From positions 1-17,144 of the forward strand of contig CAIXHI010000474.1 of assembly GCA_903919215.1 (NCBI GenBank): a DNA stretch of 17,144 bases. The letters run 5' to 3'. Source of the DNA: an uncultured Acidimicrobiaceae bacterium. Lineage in GTDB: Bacteria; Actinomycetota; Acidimicrobiia; Acidimicrobiales; Ilumatobacteraceae. Made by a program: the position numbers and the translations under genes. Positions 10,518 through 16,865 of this stretch are shown piece by piece. The notes under the pieces are model-generated. The model saw only the letters and a list, made by a program, of their open reading frames with translations. It had not been told where the DNA came from and ran no database searches. Positions within the stretch are counted from its first letter, which is position 1. Every line of letters starts with the position of its first letter.

Positions 10518-11404
10518 AGCAACTGACTGAACTGTTCGAGCACATCGAGGTCGAACGGCGCCCGCAAGGCGATGTTCACCTGCTGTGCTCCGGCAGCGAC
10601 ATACTGGCCGATGCGGTCAACCACCTGCTGGTGGCTTCCGGTGAGCACACCCGGACGCACACTCTCGGCGATCGCGCCGAACTGTTGCTGCAGACTTTCC
10701 TCGGTGAACGCCAGGCCGAGGTTGATCGCCCGCCGGATCTCGCTGGGCTCGCGGCCCACCGTCGCGCAGTGCTGGTCGAGCACTTGGTTCTTGTGGGCGA
10801 ACAACTCGGGAGCGATGAACGGAACGTTCCACCCGTCGGCGTACTTGGCGGCAATCTTCAGTGTGCGCTGCTCGCCGCCGCCACCCACCCAGATCGGCAA
10901 CTTGGCCTGCACCGGCCGAGGTTCGTTGCGAGCGTTCGTGAGCTGGAACCACGTGCCGTTGAAGTCGGTGACCTCGTCGTGGAGTAACCCGCGCAGACAC
11001 TGGATCCCTTCCTCCAGTTGGTCCATGCGCGTCTTCACGCCGGGGAACTCGATGCCGTAGGCGTTGTATTCCACTTTGGCCCAGCCTGCGCCGATTCCCA
11101 TCGCCGCCCGACCACCGCTGAGCTGATCGATGGTGGTGATCGCTTTGGCCAACACCGCCGGGTGGCGGTAGCCGATGCTGTAGACCAGCGAACCGACCTC
11201 CACCCGGCTGGTGGAGCACGCAAGTGCGGCGTGCATCGCTACTGCTTCCAGACACTCGGCGTCATCCGGTGTGCCGGTGGCGCCGTAGAAGTGGTCCCAC
11301 ACGCTGATCCAGCCGAAGCCGAGTTCTTCCACCCGTCGCCATACTGCGCGCAACTCGTCCGCGCTGGTGTGCTGCAACCCCACGTGCACTCCGAAGATCG
11401 TCAT
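10505..11404 (-). CDS. LLM-class (luciferase-like) oxidoreductase, probably F420-dependent
   Basis: Predicted cytoplasmic flavin- or F420-linked oxidoreductase with a TIM-barrel fold; 299 residues is normal for the class. Family features include the N-terminal strand FGVHVGLQ, the ELGFGWISVWDHFYG segment, VGSLVYSIGYRHPAVLAKAITTIDQLSGGR, and the GIGAGWAKVEYNAYGI loop that is typical of actinobacterial F420-dependent LLM proteins. PIWVGGGGEQRTLKIAAKYADGWN lies in the C-terminal half. F420 rather than FMN is inferred from these motifs and the likely host. The substrate is unknown. The ATG start at 11404 has TAGCTT eight bases upstream. It diverges from the alpha/beta hydrolase across 43 bp and converges with the PH/SHOCT gene across 21 bp. 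Confidence 0.92.
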   Translation of the reverse strand: MTIFGVHVGLQHTSADELRAVWRRVEELGFGWISVWDHFYGATGTPDDAECLEAVAMHAALACSTSRVEVGSLVYSIGYRHPAVLAKAITTIDQLSGGRAAMGIGAGWAKVEYNAYGIEFPGVKTRMDQLEEGIQCLRGLLHDEVTDFNGTWFQLTNARNEPRPVQAKLPIWVGGGGEQRTLKIAAKYADGWNVPFIAPELFAHKNQVLDQHCATVGREPSEIRRAINLGLAFTEESLQQQFGAIAESVRPGVLTGSHQQVVDRIGQYVAAGAQQVNIALRAPFDLDVLEQFSQLLQLS

Positions 11405-11412
11405 GGCGATCG

Positions 11413-11418
11413 AAGCTA
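11413..11418 (-). promoter_or_regulatory. Probable -10 element of the LLM gene
   Basis: On the minus strand TAGCTT is followed by eight bases and the ATG at 11404. It lies exactly 17 bp from the opposing -10 (11436-11441), so each hexamer occupies the other's -35 position. Confidence 0.4.
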
Positions 11419-11435
11419 GTGGGTGGCGGCACCGT

Positions 11436-11441
11436 TAACCT
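11436..11441 (+). promoter_or_regulatory. Probable -10 element of the alpha/beta hydrolase gene
   Basis: TAACCT (within GTTAACCT) is followed by six bases and the ATG at 11448. No Shine-Dalgarno sequence is seen, so a leaderless transcript is likely. Confidence 0.5.
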
Positions 11442-11447
11442 GCGCGG

Positions 11448-12329
11448 ATGCCCCGCGCCCTTGTCAGTACCGGTATGGAACTCGAGTACGAGACGTTCGG
11501 CTCGCCGACCGACTCAGCGCTCCTCTTGGTCATGGGGTTCTCAGCGCAACTCACGGCGTGGGACGAACGTTTCTGTGAACTGCTGGCCGCAGGTGGTCAC
11601 TACGTCATTCGCTTCGACAACCGCGACTGCGGCCTGTCCACGAAACTCGACGGGGCTGAGGTCGACCTCGGCGCAGTCATGGCAGCTGCGTTCGCGGACG
11701 CTGCGCCGCCAGCGGTGCCGTACACGCTGAGCGATATGGCGGCCGACGCGATTGGATTGCTCGATCACCTCGGTATCGAGCGGGCGCACGTGCTCGGCGC
11801 GTCGATGGGCGGCATGATCGCGCAGACAGTCGCAATCGAGTATCCGCAGCGGGTGATCTCGCTGATCTCGGTGATGAGCCAGCCTGGGGAGATCGAGGTC
11901 GGTCAGCCGTCAGCAGAAGCTGCGGTGGCGATCTTCGCCCCGGCTCCCACGAACCGCGACGAGTACATCGCGTCCGCCCCGACGTGGATGGTGTGGCAGT
12001 CGAAGAAGTACCGCGACGAAGCGCTGGTGAAGCGGAATGCGGCCCGCGACTTCGACCGTTCGTTCTACCCAGAGGGCAGCCCGCGTCAGTTGGCCGCGAT
12101 TTACGCCAGCGGCCGTCGCACCGAGGGTTTGCAGGCGCTCGCTGTGCCGACACTGGTCATCCACGGCCGTGACGACACACTCATCACCCCCAGCGGAGGG
12201 TTCCGCACCGCGGAATTGATCCCGGGTGCACACCTGCTTTTCGTCGCCGACATGGGTCACGACATGCCCGAGCCGCTGTGGCCGATGCTCACCGGGGCGA
12301 TGCTGAATCACACGCGCCTGGCGCGCTAG
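11448..12329 (+). CDS. Alpha/beta-fold hydrolase (esterase-like)
   Basis: Predicted serine hydrolase of 293 residues. The catalytic triad is visible: nucleophile Ser119 in GASMGG, acid Asp243 (or Asp242) in HGRDDTLI, and His271 in MGHDMP. LLVMGF forms the oxyanion region, and FDNRDCGLST is typical of the RdmC/methylesterase-like branch that is common in actinobacteria. A cap domain lies between about residues 145 and 230. The substrate cannot be told from the sequence. No signal peptide is seen, so it is likely cytoplasmic. Its stop TAG is embedded in CTAG (12326-12329), shared with the convergent M23 gene, and it diverges from the LLM gene. Confidence 0.92.
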   Translation: MPRALVSTGMELEYETFGSPTDSALLLVMGFSAQLTAWDERFCELLAAGGHYVIRFDNRDCGLSTKLDGAEVDLGAVMAAAFADAAPPAVPYTLSDMAADAIGLLDHLGIERAHVLGASMGGMIAQTVAIEYPQRVISLISVMSQPGEIEVGQPSAEAAVAIFAPAPTNRDEYIASAPTWMVWQSKKYRDEALVKRNAARDFDRSFYPEGSPRQLAAIYASGRRTEGLQALAVPTLVIHGRDDTLITPSGGFRTAELIPGAHLLFVADMGHDMPEPLWPMLTGAMLNHTRLAR

Positions 12330-13039
12330 TTCGTCGCCGGGGTGCTGCAGATGTCGGGGTTGGCCGCCGACCATGTCTGGATCTCGGCGACCGGCGAGGT
12401 CTCGATACCTTGTTTCCAGTCGCGCAGATAGTGCTGCGGCCAGATCACCCCGCGTCGTACCCACCAGTCTGGGTTGGGGCAGATCGGTGACAGTGCGAAG
12501 TGCAAGTGGCATGCGCCTGCCCGGCCGGTGCGTCCCATCTGCCCGACGATGGTGCCGGCGGTGATCGCCAGGCCAGGGGTGAGGAACTCTTCCAGCGCCC
12601 GGAAATGTGCCATGTAGTAGCGCACGCCGTCGTTGCCGCGGATGGCGAGCGAGATACCACCGCGCGCTGCCGGACCGCCGGTGCCACCCTTGTACTGGTC
12701 GACTCGGTTGACTTCCAGCACGACACCGTCGACTGGAGCGACGAGCGGCGCCCCGCACCCGTGGGCGGTGAAAATGTCGGCCGCGGGGTAGTCGTGGTGT
12801 TCGTCGGCGAAGCTGCTGTGCGCAGCATCCTGCACGGGGAACACGCGATGCGGCTCCGGCGGGAGGGTCGTGCTGCTGATAGCGGCCGTCGTGGTGCTGG
12901 TGCTGGTGCTGGTGCTGGCAGCGGCCGTCGTGGTGGCGGCGACAGTGCTTCCGGTCGTGGGCGACGCTGATCCGCCGTTGGAGCAGGCCATCAACGAGCA
13001 GGCGAGCAGGAGGGTCGCCCAGCGGGTGCGTCGCCACAT
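12326..13039 (-). CDS. Lipoprotein with M23 (LytM-like) peptidase domain
   Basis: Predicted surface lipoprotein of 237 residues that may cleave peptidoglycan cross-bridges or regulate another hydrolase. A short basic N-terminus and hydrophobic core lead to the lipobox LMAC with Cys19. A Ser/Thr/Ala linker follows (20-60). The M23 domain holds likely zinc ligands in HHDYPAADIF (His82, Asp88) and HLHF (His178/His180), plus His145 in YMAHF, so the active site looks intact. The start is set at ATG 13039, not the in-frame ATG 33 bases upstream (13072): it gives a canonical signal peptide, and TACGAT lies seven bases before it. Its stop overlaps the alpha/beta hydrolase stop in CTAG. It diverges from the racemase-family gene. 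Confidence 0.92.
   Translation of the reverse strand: MWRRTRWATLLLACSLMACSNGGSASPTTGSTVAATTTAAASTSTSTSTTTAAISSTTLPPEPHRVFPVQDAAHSSFADEHHDYPAADIFTAHGCGAPLVAPVDGVVLEVNRVDQYKGGTGGPAARGGISLAIRGNDGVRYYMAHFRALEEFLTPGLAITAGTIVGQMGRTGRAGACHLHFALSPICPNPDWWVRRGVIWPQHYLRDWKQGIETSPVAEIQTWSAANPDICSTPATN
12881..12935 (-). repeat. Low-complexity repeat encoding the Ser/Thr linker of the M23 lipoprotein
   Basis: A 16-bp direct repeat (12881-12896 and 12920-12935, AGCGGCCGTCGTGGTG) flanks a run of CTGGTG hexamers. On the minus strand it encodes alternating Ser-Thr flanked by two Thr-Thr-Ala-Ala blocks. It is a slippage-prone linker. Confidence 0.75.
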
Positions 13040-13046
13040 CGGTCGG

Positions 13047-13052
13047 ATCGTA
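13047..13052 (-). promoter_or_regulatory. Probable -10 element of the M23 lipoprotein gene
   Basis: On the minus strand TACGAT, the same hexamer as before the HAD gene, is followed by seven bases and the ATG at 13039. It supports the shorter start and a leaderless transcript. No clear -35 is visible. Confidence 0.45.
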
Positions 13053-13091
13053 CTCAGCGGGGCCGATGACACGGCATCACGGCTGCCGTAC

Positions 13092-13097
13092 TAAAAC
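13092..13097 (+). promoter_or_regulatory. Possible -10 element of the racemase operon
   Basis: TAAAAC lies six bases before the ATG at 13104, in an unusually A-rich patch (TACTAAAACACA). It misses the final T of TANNNT, but its position matches the other starts in this window. Confidence 0.3.
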
Positions 13098-13103
13098 ACA
13101 GGC

Positions 13104-14276
13104 ATGTCTGGACCCCTTTCTGGTTACAAAGTCATCGAACTCGCCGGCCTCGGACCGGGACCGTTCGCGGCAATGCTGCTCGCCGACATGGGGGCGGAAG
13201 TCATTCGTGTGGAGAAGTCACAGGTGGTGCGTGGTCCGGCGCCGACTGCGCCGAACGCCGACACGATGCTGCGCGGTCGTAAGAACATCGCGCTCGACCT
13301 CAAACACCCCGAGGGTGTGGAGACCTTCCTGCAGCTGGCCGATCAGGCCGACATCCTGCTCGAGGGCTACCGACCCGGCGTGATGGAGCGGCTGGGTATC
13401 GGGCCCGACGTCTGCATGGCCCGCAATCCGAAGCTGGTCTATGGCCGGATGACCGGGTGGGGTCAGGAAGGGCCGTACGCGATGGCGGCGGGGCACGACA
13501 TCAACTACATCTCGCTGTCGGGCGTGCTCGGCCAAGTGCGCCGTCCGGGCGAGCGCCCGTTGGCGCCGATGAACCTGATCGGCGATTTTGGCGGCGGCGG
13601 GATGTTCCTCGCCTTCGGCGTGGTGTGTGCGTTGCTCGACGCCGCCAAGAGCGGCCAGGGTCAGATCGTCGACACGGCAATGGTGGATGGTTCGGCTGTG
13701 CTCAACATGTTCACCTGGGCGTGGCGCAACATGGGTCTGTTCAACCCCAAGACCCCTGGCGAGAACATGCTCGACTGCGGTGCGCACTTCTACGACACGT
13801 ACGAGTGCGCCGACGGCAAGTACATCTCCATCGGCTCGATCGAGCCGCAGTTCTACGCCGAACTGCTCCGTCGCATCGGTCTGTCGGAGGACGCCGAGTT
13901 CCTGAATCAGCACGAGCGCAACAACTGGCCGCATCTCAAGGACCGTCTTCGCGATGTGTTCTTGGCCAAGACTCGCGACGAGTGGTGCGCCGAGATGGAG
14001 ATGACCGATGTGTGCTTCGCTCCCGTGCTCGACATGGACGAGGCGCTCGAGCACCCGCACATGGTGGAGCGCGGCACGTTCGTCACGGTGAGCGGCGCCG
14101 AGCAGCCAGCGCCCGCGCCTCGGTTCTCACGCACGAAGCCCGAACTGGGCACCTTGCCAGCACATCCCGGCGAACACTCACGTGAGGTGTTGTTGGGCTG
14201 GGGTTTCGGGGAGGATCGCGCCGCAGCGCTGATCGCCAACGGCGCCGTCATCGACGCCCCTGCGGTTGGCTCCTGA
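13104..14276 (+). CDS. CoA-transferase family III protein, probable alpha-methylacyl-CoA racemase
   Basis: Predicted to epimerise 2-methylacyl-CoA thioesters, a step needed to beta-oxidise branched chains and sterol side chains; 390 residues. It has the CaiB/BaiF fold signatures (N-terminal LSGYKVIELAGLGPGPFAAMLLADMGAEVIRVE; a GRKNIALDL block). Residues matching the catalytic set of mycobacterial Mcr are present: His131 in AGHDINY, Asp161 in NLIGDFGGGGM, and Glu247 in GSIEPQFYAEL. The AGHDINY/GDFGGG context favours racemase over CoA transferase; other family III activities remain possible. The ATG at 13104 has no Shine-Dalgarno sequence. The stop TGA overlaps the next ATG by one base (TGATG), so coupling with the PIG-L gene is likely. 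It is the first gene of a five-gene co-directional run. Confidence 0.93.
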   Translation: MSGPLSGYKVIELAGLGPGPFAAMLLADMGAEVIRVEKSQVVRGPAPTAPNADTMLRGRKNIALDLKHPEGVETFLQLADQADILLEGYRPGVMERLGIGPDVCMARNPKLVYGRMTGWGQEGPYAMAAGHDINYISLSGVLGQVRRPGERPLAPMNLIGDFGGGGMFLAFGVVCALLDAAKSGQGQIVDTAMVDGSAVLNMFTWAWRNMGLFNPKTPGENMLDCGAHFYDTYECADGKYISIGSIEPQFYAELLRRIGLSEDAEFLNQHERNNWPHLKDRLRDVFLAKTRDEWCAEMEMTDVCFAPVLDMDEALEHPHMVERGTFVTVSGAEQPAPAPRFSRTKPELGTLPAHPGEHSREVLLGWGFGEDRAAALIANGAVIDAPAVGS

Positions 14277-15079
14277 TGGGCACGCTGCTCTGTTTCCACG
14301 CACATCCCGACGACGAGAGCATCTCCACCGGTGGCACCATCGCCAGGGCGGTCGCCGAAGGGCACCGAGTGGTGCTGGTGATCGCCACCAACGGCGACCA
14401 CGGTGAGATCCCCGACGACCTCGCCCGGGGCGAGACGCTGGTCGATCGTCGCCGCGCTGAGGCGGCTCGTTCGGCAGAGGTGTTGGGTGTGCATCGTCTG
14501 GTGTGGCTCGACTATGCCGACAGCGGGATGACCGGCTGGGAGCAGAACGATCATCCGCGCTCCTTCGTGCAGGCACCGGTGGAGGAGGCCGCGACCTCAC
14601 TCGCGGCCATCTTGCGCGAGGAGGCCGCCGATGTGCTGACGGTCTACGACTGGCACGGTAACTACGGCCACCCCGATCACATCAAGGTGCACACGGTTGG
14701 CCACCGCGCTGCGGAACTGGCCGGCACCCCGGCGGTGTTCGAGGCGACGATGAACCGTGACGAGATGAAGCGCTTCTTCGACGAGGCTCGCAGCCAGGGC
14801 ATCAACCCGCAGCCCGAGGGTGAGGAGTGGAACCCTGACGACCCCGCCGACGACGGCAACCCGATGGGAACGCCTGAGCGCGAGATCACCCACCGCGTCG
14901 ACGTCAGCGAGTACGTCATGACCAAGAAGGCATCCATCACCTGTCATCGCAGTCAGGTCACCGATGCAGGGTTCTTCATGTCACTGCCCGACGAGGCCTT
15001 CAAGTTCGCGTTCGGCACAGAGTGGTTCATCCGCAAGGGCGCCACGCATCCGCTCCGCGACGGGTGGCTGTTCGAGTGA
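14276..15079 (+). CDS. PIG-L (LmbE-like) zinc deacetylase, MshB/Mca type
   Basis: Predicted zinc-dependent N-deacetylase or amidase of 267 residues. HAHPDDES gives His10 and Asp13 as zinc ligands and Asp12 as general base. HPDH (His132-His135) gives the third ligand, in the YDWHGNYGHPDHIKVH context. In actinobacteria the closest characterised relatives are MshB, which deacetylates GlcNAc-inositol in mycothiol synthesis, and Mca, which cleaves mycothiol S-conjugates. The acidic loop at about residues 175-195 (PEGEEWNPDDPADDG) precedes the ITHRVDVSEY block. I cannot decide between mycothiol metabolism and another amide substrate. The start ATG overlaps the racemase stop, and the stop overlaps the next start as GTGA. 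It is probably cytoplasmic because no signal peptide is seen. Confidence 0.92.
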   Translation: MGTLLCFHAHPDDESISTGGTIARAVAEGHRVVLVIATNGDHGEIPDDLARGETLVDRRRAEAARSAEVLGVHRLVWLDYADSGMTGWEQNDHPRSFVQAPVEEAATSLAAILREEAADVLTVYDWHGNYGHPDHIKVHTVGHRAAELAGTPAVFEATMNRDEMKRFFDEARSQGINPQPEGEEWNPDDPADDGNPMGTPEREITHRVDVSEYVMTKKASITCHRSQVTDAGFFMSLPDEAFKFAFGTEWFIRKGATHPLRDGWLFE

Positions 15080-15630
15080 CGCGCGTCTACCTCGTGCGCC
15101 ACGGGCGGGCGGCAGCCGGTTGGGATGTCGACCCCGATCCGCCGCTCGACGATCTGGGGCGGGCCCAGGCGTTGGCCGTTGCTGGGCACCTGCGGCCGTT
15201 CGGCCCGCTGACGGTGGTGACGTCGCCGTTGTTGCGCTGCCAACAGACCGCGTTCCCGCTGGCAACGGTATGGCGGGAAACACCCACGGTCGAGCCACTG
15301 GTGGCCGAGATACCGTCACCTGAGGGTGTGGCGATGGTCGACCGCGTCGAATGGCTGCGCGCCGCAATGGCGGGCACCTGGTCGGCCCTGGGCGAGCGCT
15401 ACACGATGTATCGCGACTCTGTGGCGGCGGCGGTGGCGGCGATACCTGCCGACACCGTGGTGTTCAGTCACTTCGTCGCGATCAACGCGGTGATCGGCGT
15501 CGCCATCGGCGATGACCGAATGGTCATCCGCAGCCTCGACAACTGCTCGGTCACGATCATGGACGTGGGCGCGGACGGCTCGCTGCACCTCGTCGAGGGC
15601 GGCCACGAAGCCGACACGCTGATCCGTTGA
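15076..15630 (+). CDS. Histidine phosphatase (phosphoglycerate mutase-like) family protein
   Basis: Predicted phosphatase or mutase of 184 residues. The N-terminus MTRVYLVRHGRA carries the phospho-accepting His9 in RHG. SPLLRCQQT fits the family's SxLxRxxxT motif, and VVFSHFVAINA holds the second catalytic His132. The length is that of small 2H-phosphatases such as CobC- or SixA-like proteins, not glycolytic phosphoglycerate mutase. The substrate is unknown. The GTG start at 15076 overlaps the PIG-L stop by four bases (GTGA), and starting earlier would run deeper into that gene. GGGTGG eight bases upstream may serve as a ribosome binding site. The lipoprotein gene follows after 29 bp. Confidence 0.9.
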   Translation: MTRVYLVRHGRAAAGWDVDPDPPLDDLGRAQALAVAGHLRPFGPLTVVTSPLLRCQQTAFPLATVWRETPTVEPLVAEIPSPEGVAMVDRVEWLRAAMAGTWSALGERYTMYRDSVAAAVAAIPADTVVFSHFVAINAVIGVAIGDDRMVIRSLDNCSVTIMDVGADGSLHLVEGGHEADTLIR

Positions 15631-15654
15631 CGCGCACTTCTGCTGGCAGACTCT
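15627..15654 (+). promoter_or_regulatory. Weak possible promoter before the lipoprotein gene
   Basis: TTGACG (15627-15632, overlapping the phosphatase stop) is followed by 16 bases and GACTCT (15649-15654), five bases before the ATG at 15660. The -35 is good but the -10 poor, so read-through from upstream may suffice. Confidence 0.2.
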
Positions 15655-15659
15655 GGACC

Positions 15660-16355
15660 ATGACGTCCCGCCGTTCTCTCGTTGTCTGCTTCGTGGTCAC
15701 GTCATTGGTCGTCGCCGCGTGTAGTGGGGGATCCTCCAGTACCGGAACCACTTCCACCTCGTCGGTGGCCGACGGCACCGTCCCGGTCGACAGCACTGCG
15801 GCCACGACGACTTCATCGTCCACGAGCACCACGACTCCGCAGTCCACCACCACGCACCCACTGATCGCCGGACTCGATCTGCTGCCCGCGGGTTTGGGCG
15901 GGGCACTGTTCGGTGCCGGCGTGGACGGCGTGCTCGGCTACGTCTCGTCGATCCTCGGCGACCCCTCCAGCGACAGCGGCTGGGCCGACCCGGCGGCGTC
16001 TGGGGTGGCGTGCTCAGGAACGGTGGTGCGCTTCGTGCGCTGGCACGATCTGTCGCTGATGTTTACCGACGAGTCCCCCGCTGCGTCCGGGCTGCGCCAT
16101 TTCGCGTCGTACACCTACGGCCCGGCCGAGGGTGCCGATATCGACCCGTGGGGTCTGCAGACCGAGGGCACAATCGGTGTCGGGTCGAGCGTGCATGACC
16201 TCCAAGCCGTGTACCCCGCCGTGGTCGTCAACCCCGCCGACGAACTTTCCGGCCCGACGTTCTTCATCCAGGACGGCCTCAGCGGGTTTCTCACCGGCAC
16301 CGCTGCGACAGATCAAGTGATCTCGTTCGTGGGTGGTGCGGGGTGTGGCGAGTAG
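15660..16355 (+). CDS. Secreted lipoprotein of unknown function
   Basis: Predicted lipoprotein of 231 residues. MTSRR, a hydrophobic core, and a VVAAC lipobox with Cys21 form a lipoprotein signal peptide. A Ser/Thr-rich linker (22-66) follows, built like that of the M23 lipoprotein in this window. The C-terminal domain (about 68-231) is one globular unit with two Cys outside the lipobox (ACSG, and CGE at the very end), possibly a disulfide. Notable segments are GVLGYVSSILGDPSSDSGW, VRFVRWHDLSLMF and GTIGVGSSVHDLQAVYPAVVV. I do not recognise a named family; the last segment resembles the threshold-like motif of several actinobacterial secreted domains. The start ATG 15660 is chosen because the in-frame ATG-like codon at 15627 would add a polar extension before the signal peptide. 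Confidence 0.88.
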   Translation: MTSRRSLVVCFVVTSLVVAACSGGSSSTGTTSTSSVADGTVPVDSTAATTTSSSTSTTTPQSTTTHPLIAGLDLLPAGLGGALFGAGVDGVLGYVSSILGDPSSDSGWADPAASGVACSGTVVRFVRWHDLSLMFTDESPAASGLRHFASYTYGPAEGADIDPWGLQTEGTIGVGSSVHDLQAVYPAVVVNPADELSGPTFFIQDGLSGFLTGTAATDQVISFVGGAGCGE

Positions 16356-16358
16356 ATT
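16353..16358 (+). promoter_or_regulatory. Probable -10 element of the small membrane protein gene
   Basis: TAGATT overlaps the TAG stop of the lipoprotein gene and lies seven bases before the ATG at 16366. It fits the leaderless pattern and suggests this gene can be transcribed apart from the upstream run. Confidence 0.4.
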
Positions 16359-16365
16359 CGGCCTG

Positions 16366-16749
16366 ATGTTCGCCTCGGGCCTCAGTACCACGCTCAACAT
16401 TCACCACGGTTGGGCCTGGGTGGTCATCATCGGCAACGGGTTGGCCGGTGTGTGGGGACTCGCCGCCAACTGGCTGCCGGTCTTGCGCACACGTGCGTTG
16501 TGGTGGTTCATCGGTCTCGCCGAGGGCACCGTGTTCGTGCAGGTCACGCTCGGGGCCATCCTGGTCGGGCGTTACAAGGTGCCTCTGCCGCAGTTCCATG
16601 CGTTCTACGGTTTCGTGGCGATCATCGCGGTGGCGATCATCTACAGCTACCGGTTCCAGATGAAGCACCGCCTGTACTTCCTGTACGGCTTCGGCAGCCT
16701 GTTCGTGATGGGCCTGGGTATCCGAGCGATGCTGGTCGCCGCCACCTGA
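16366..16749 (+). CDS. Small four-helix membrane protein, unknown function
   Basis: Predicted integral membrane protein of 127 residues with four helices at about 14-36, 45-68, 77-94 and 100-125. Histidines cluster at helix ends: His13-His14 before helix 1, His78 at the start of helix 3, and His101 at the start of helix 4. Such placing could bind heme or a metal, but nothing proves it. GNGLAGVWGLAANW and QFHAFYGFVA look like conserved packing segments. No named family is recognised. I start it at ATG 16366; an alternative GTG at 16333 would overlap the lipoprotein gene and add 11 polar residues. TAGATT upstream supports 16366. It converges with pckG. Confidence 0.8.
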   Translation: MFASGLSTTLNIHHGWAWVVIIGNGLAGVWGLAANWLPVLRTRALWWFIGLAEGTVFVQVTLGAILVGRYKVPLPQFHAFYGFVAIIAVAIIYSYRFQMKHRLYFLYGFGSLFVMGLGIRAMLVAAT

Positions 16750-16784
16750 GCTGATCGGGTCGCGCTGCGGCGTCCCCAAACGCG

Positions 16785-16833
16785 CAACTGGGAAGCCCTG
16801 GTCCCGGATTCCGGGACTGGAGCTTCCCAGTTG
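16785..16833. terminator. Long hairpin in the convergent gap before pckG; probable bidirectional terminator
   Basis: Perfect 12-bp outer arms (CAACTGGGAAGC at 16785-16796; GCTTCCCAGTTG at 16822-16833) enclose a perfect 7-bp inner stem (GTCCCGG at 16801-16807; CCGGGAC at 16811-16817) with an ATT loop. The 4-base bulges between them can partly pair. It is a near-continuous 23-bp stem with no T-run on either side. Confidence 0.6.
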
Positions 16834-16839
16834 AGTGGT

Positions 16840-16857
16840 TGGGAAGGATCCTTCCCA
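16840..16857. terminator. Perfect 18-bp palindrome downstream of pckG
   Basis: TGGGAAGGATCCTTCCCA begins, on the minus strand, eight bases after the pckG stop codon. It shares the 7-mer TGGGAAG and its complement with the arms of the neighbouring hairpin, so alternative pairings are possible. It could act as part of a compound terminator or a 3'-end stabiliser. Confidence 0.5.
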
Positions 16858-16865
16858 GAAGCCGG

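Noticed and set aside
16785..16857. A MITE or degenerate insertion sequence at the inverted repeats
   Set aside because: There is no target-site duplication, no internal sequence beyond the stems and no second copy in the window. A terminator-like or RNA-structure role is simpler, pending a genome-wide copy search.
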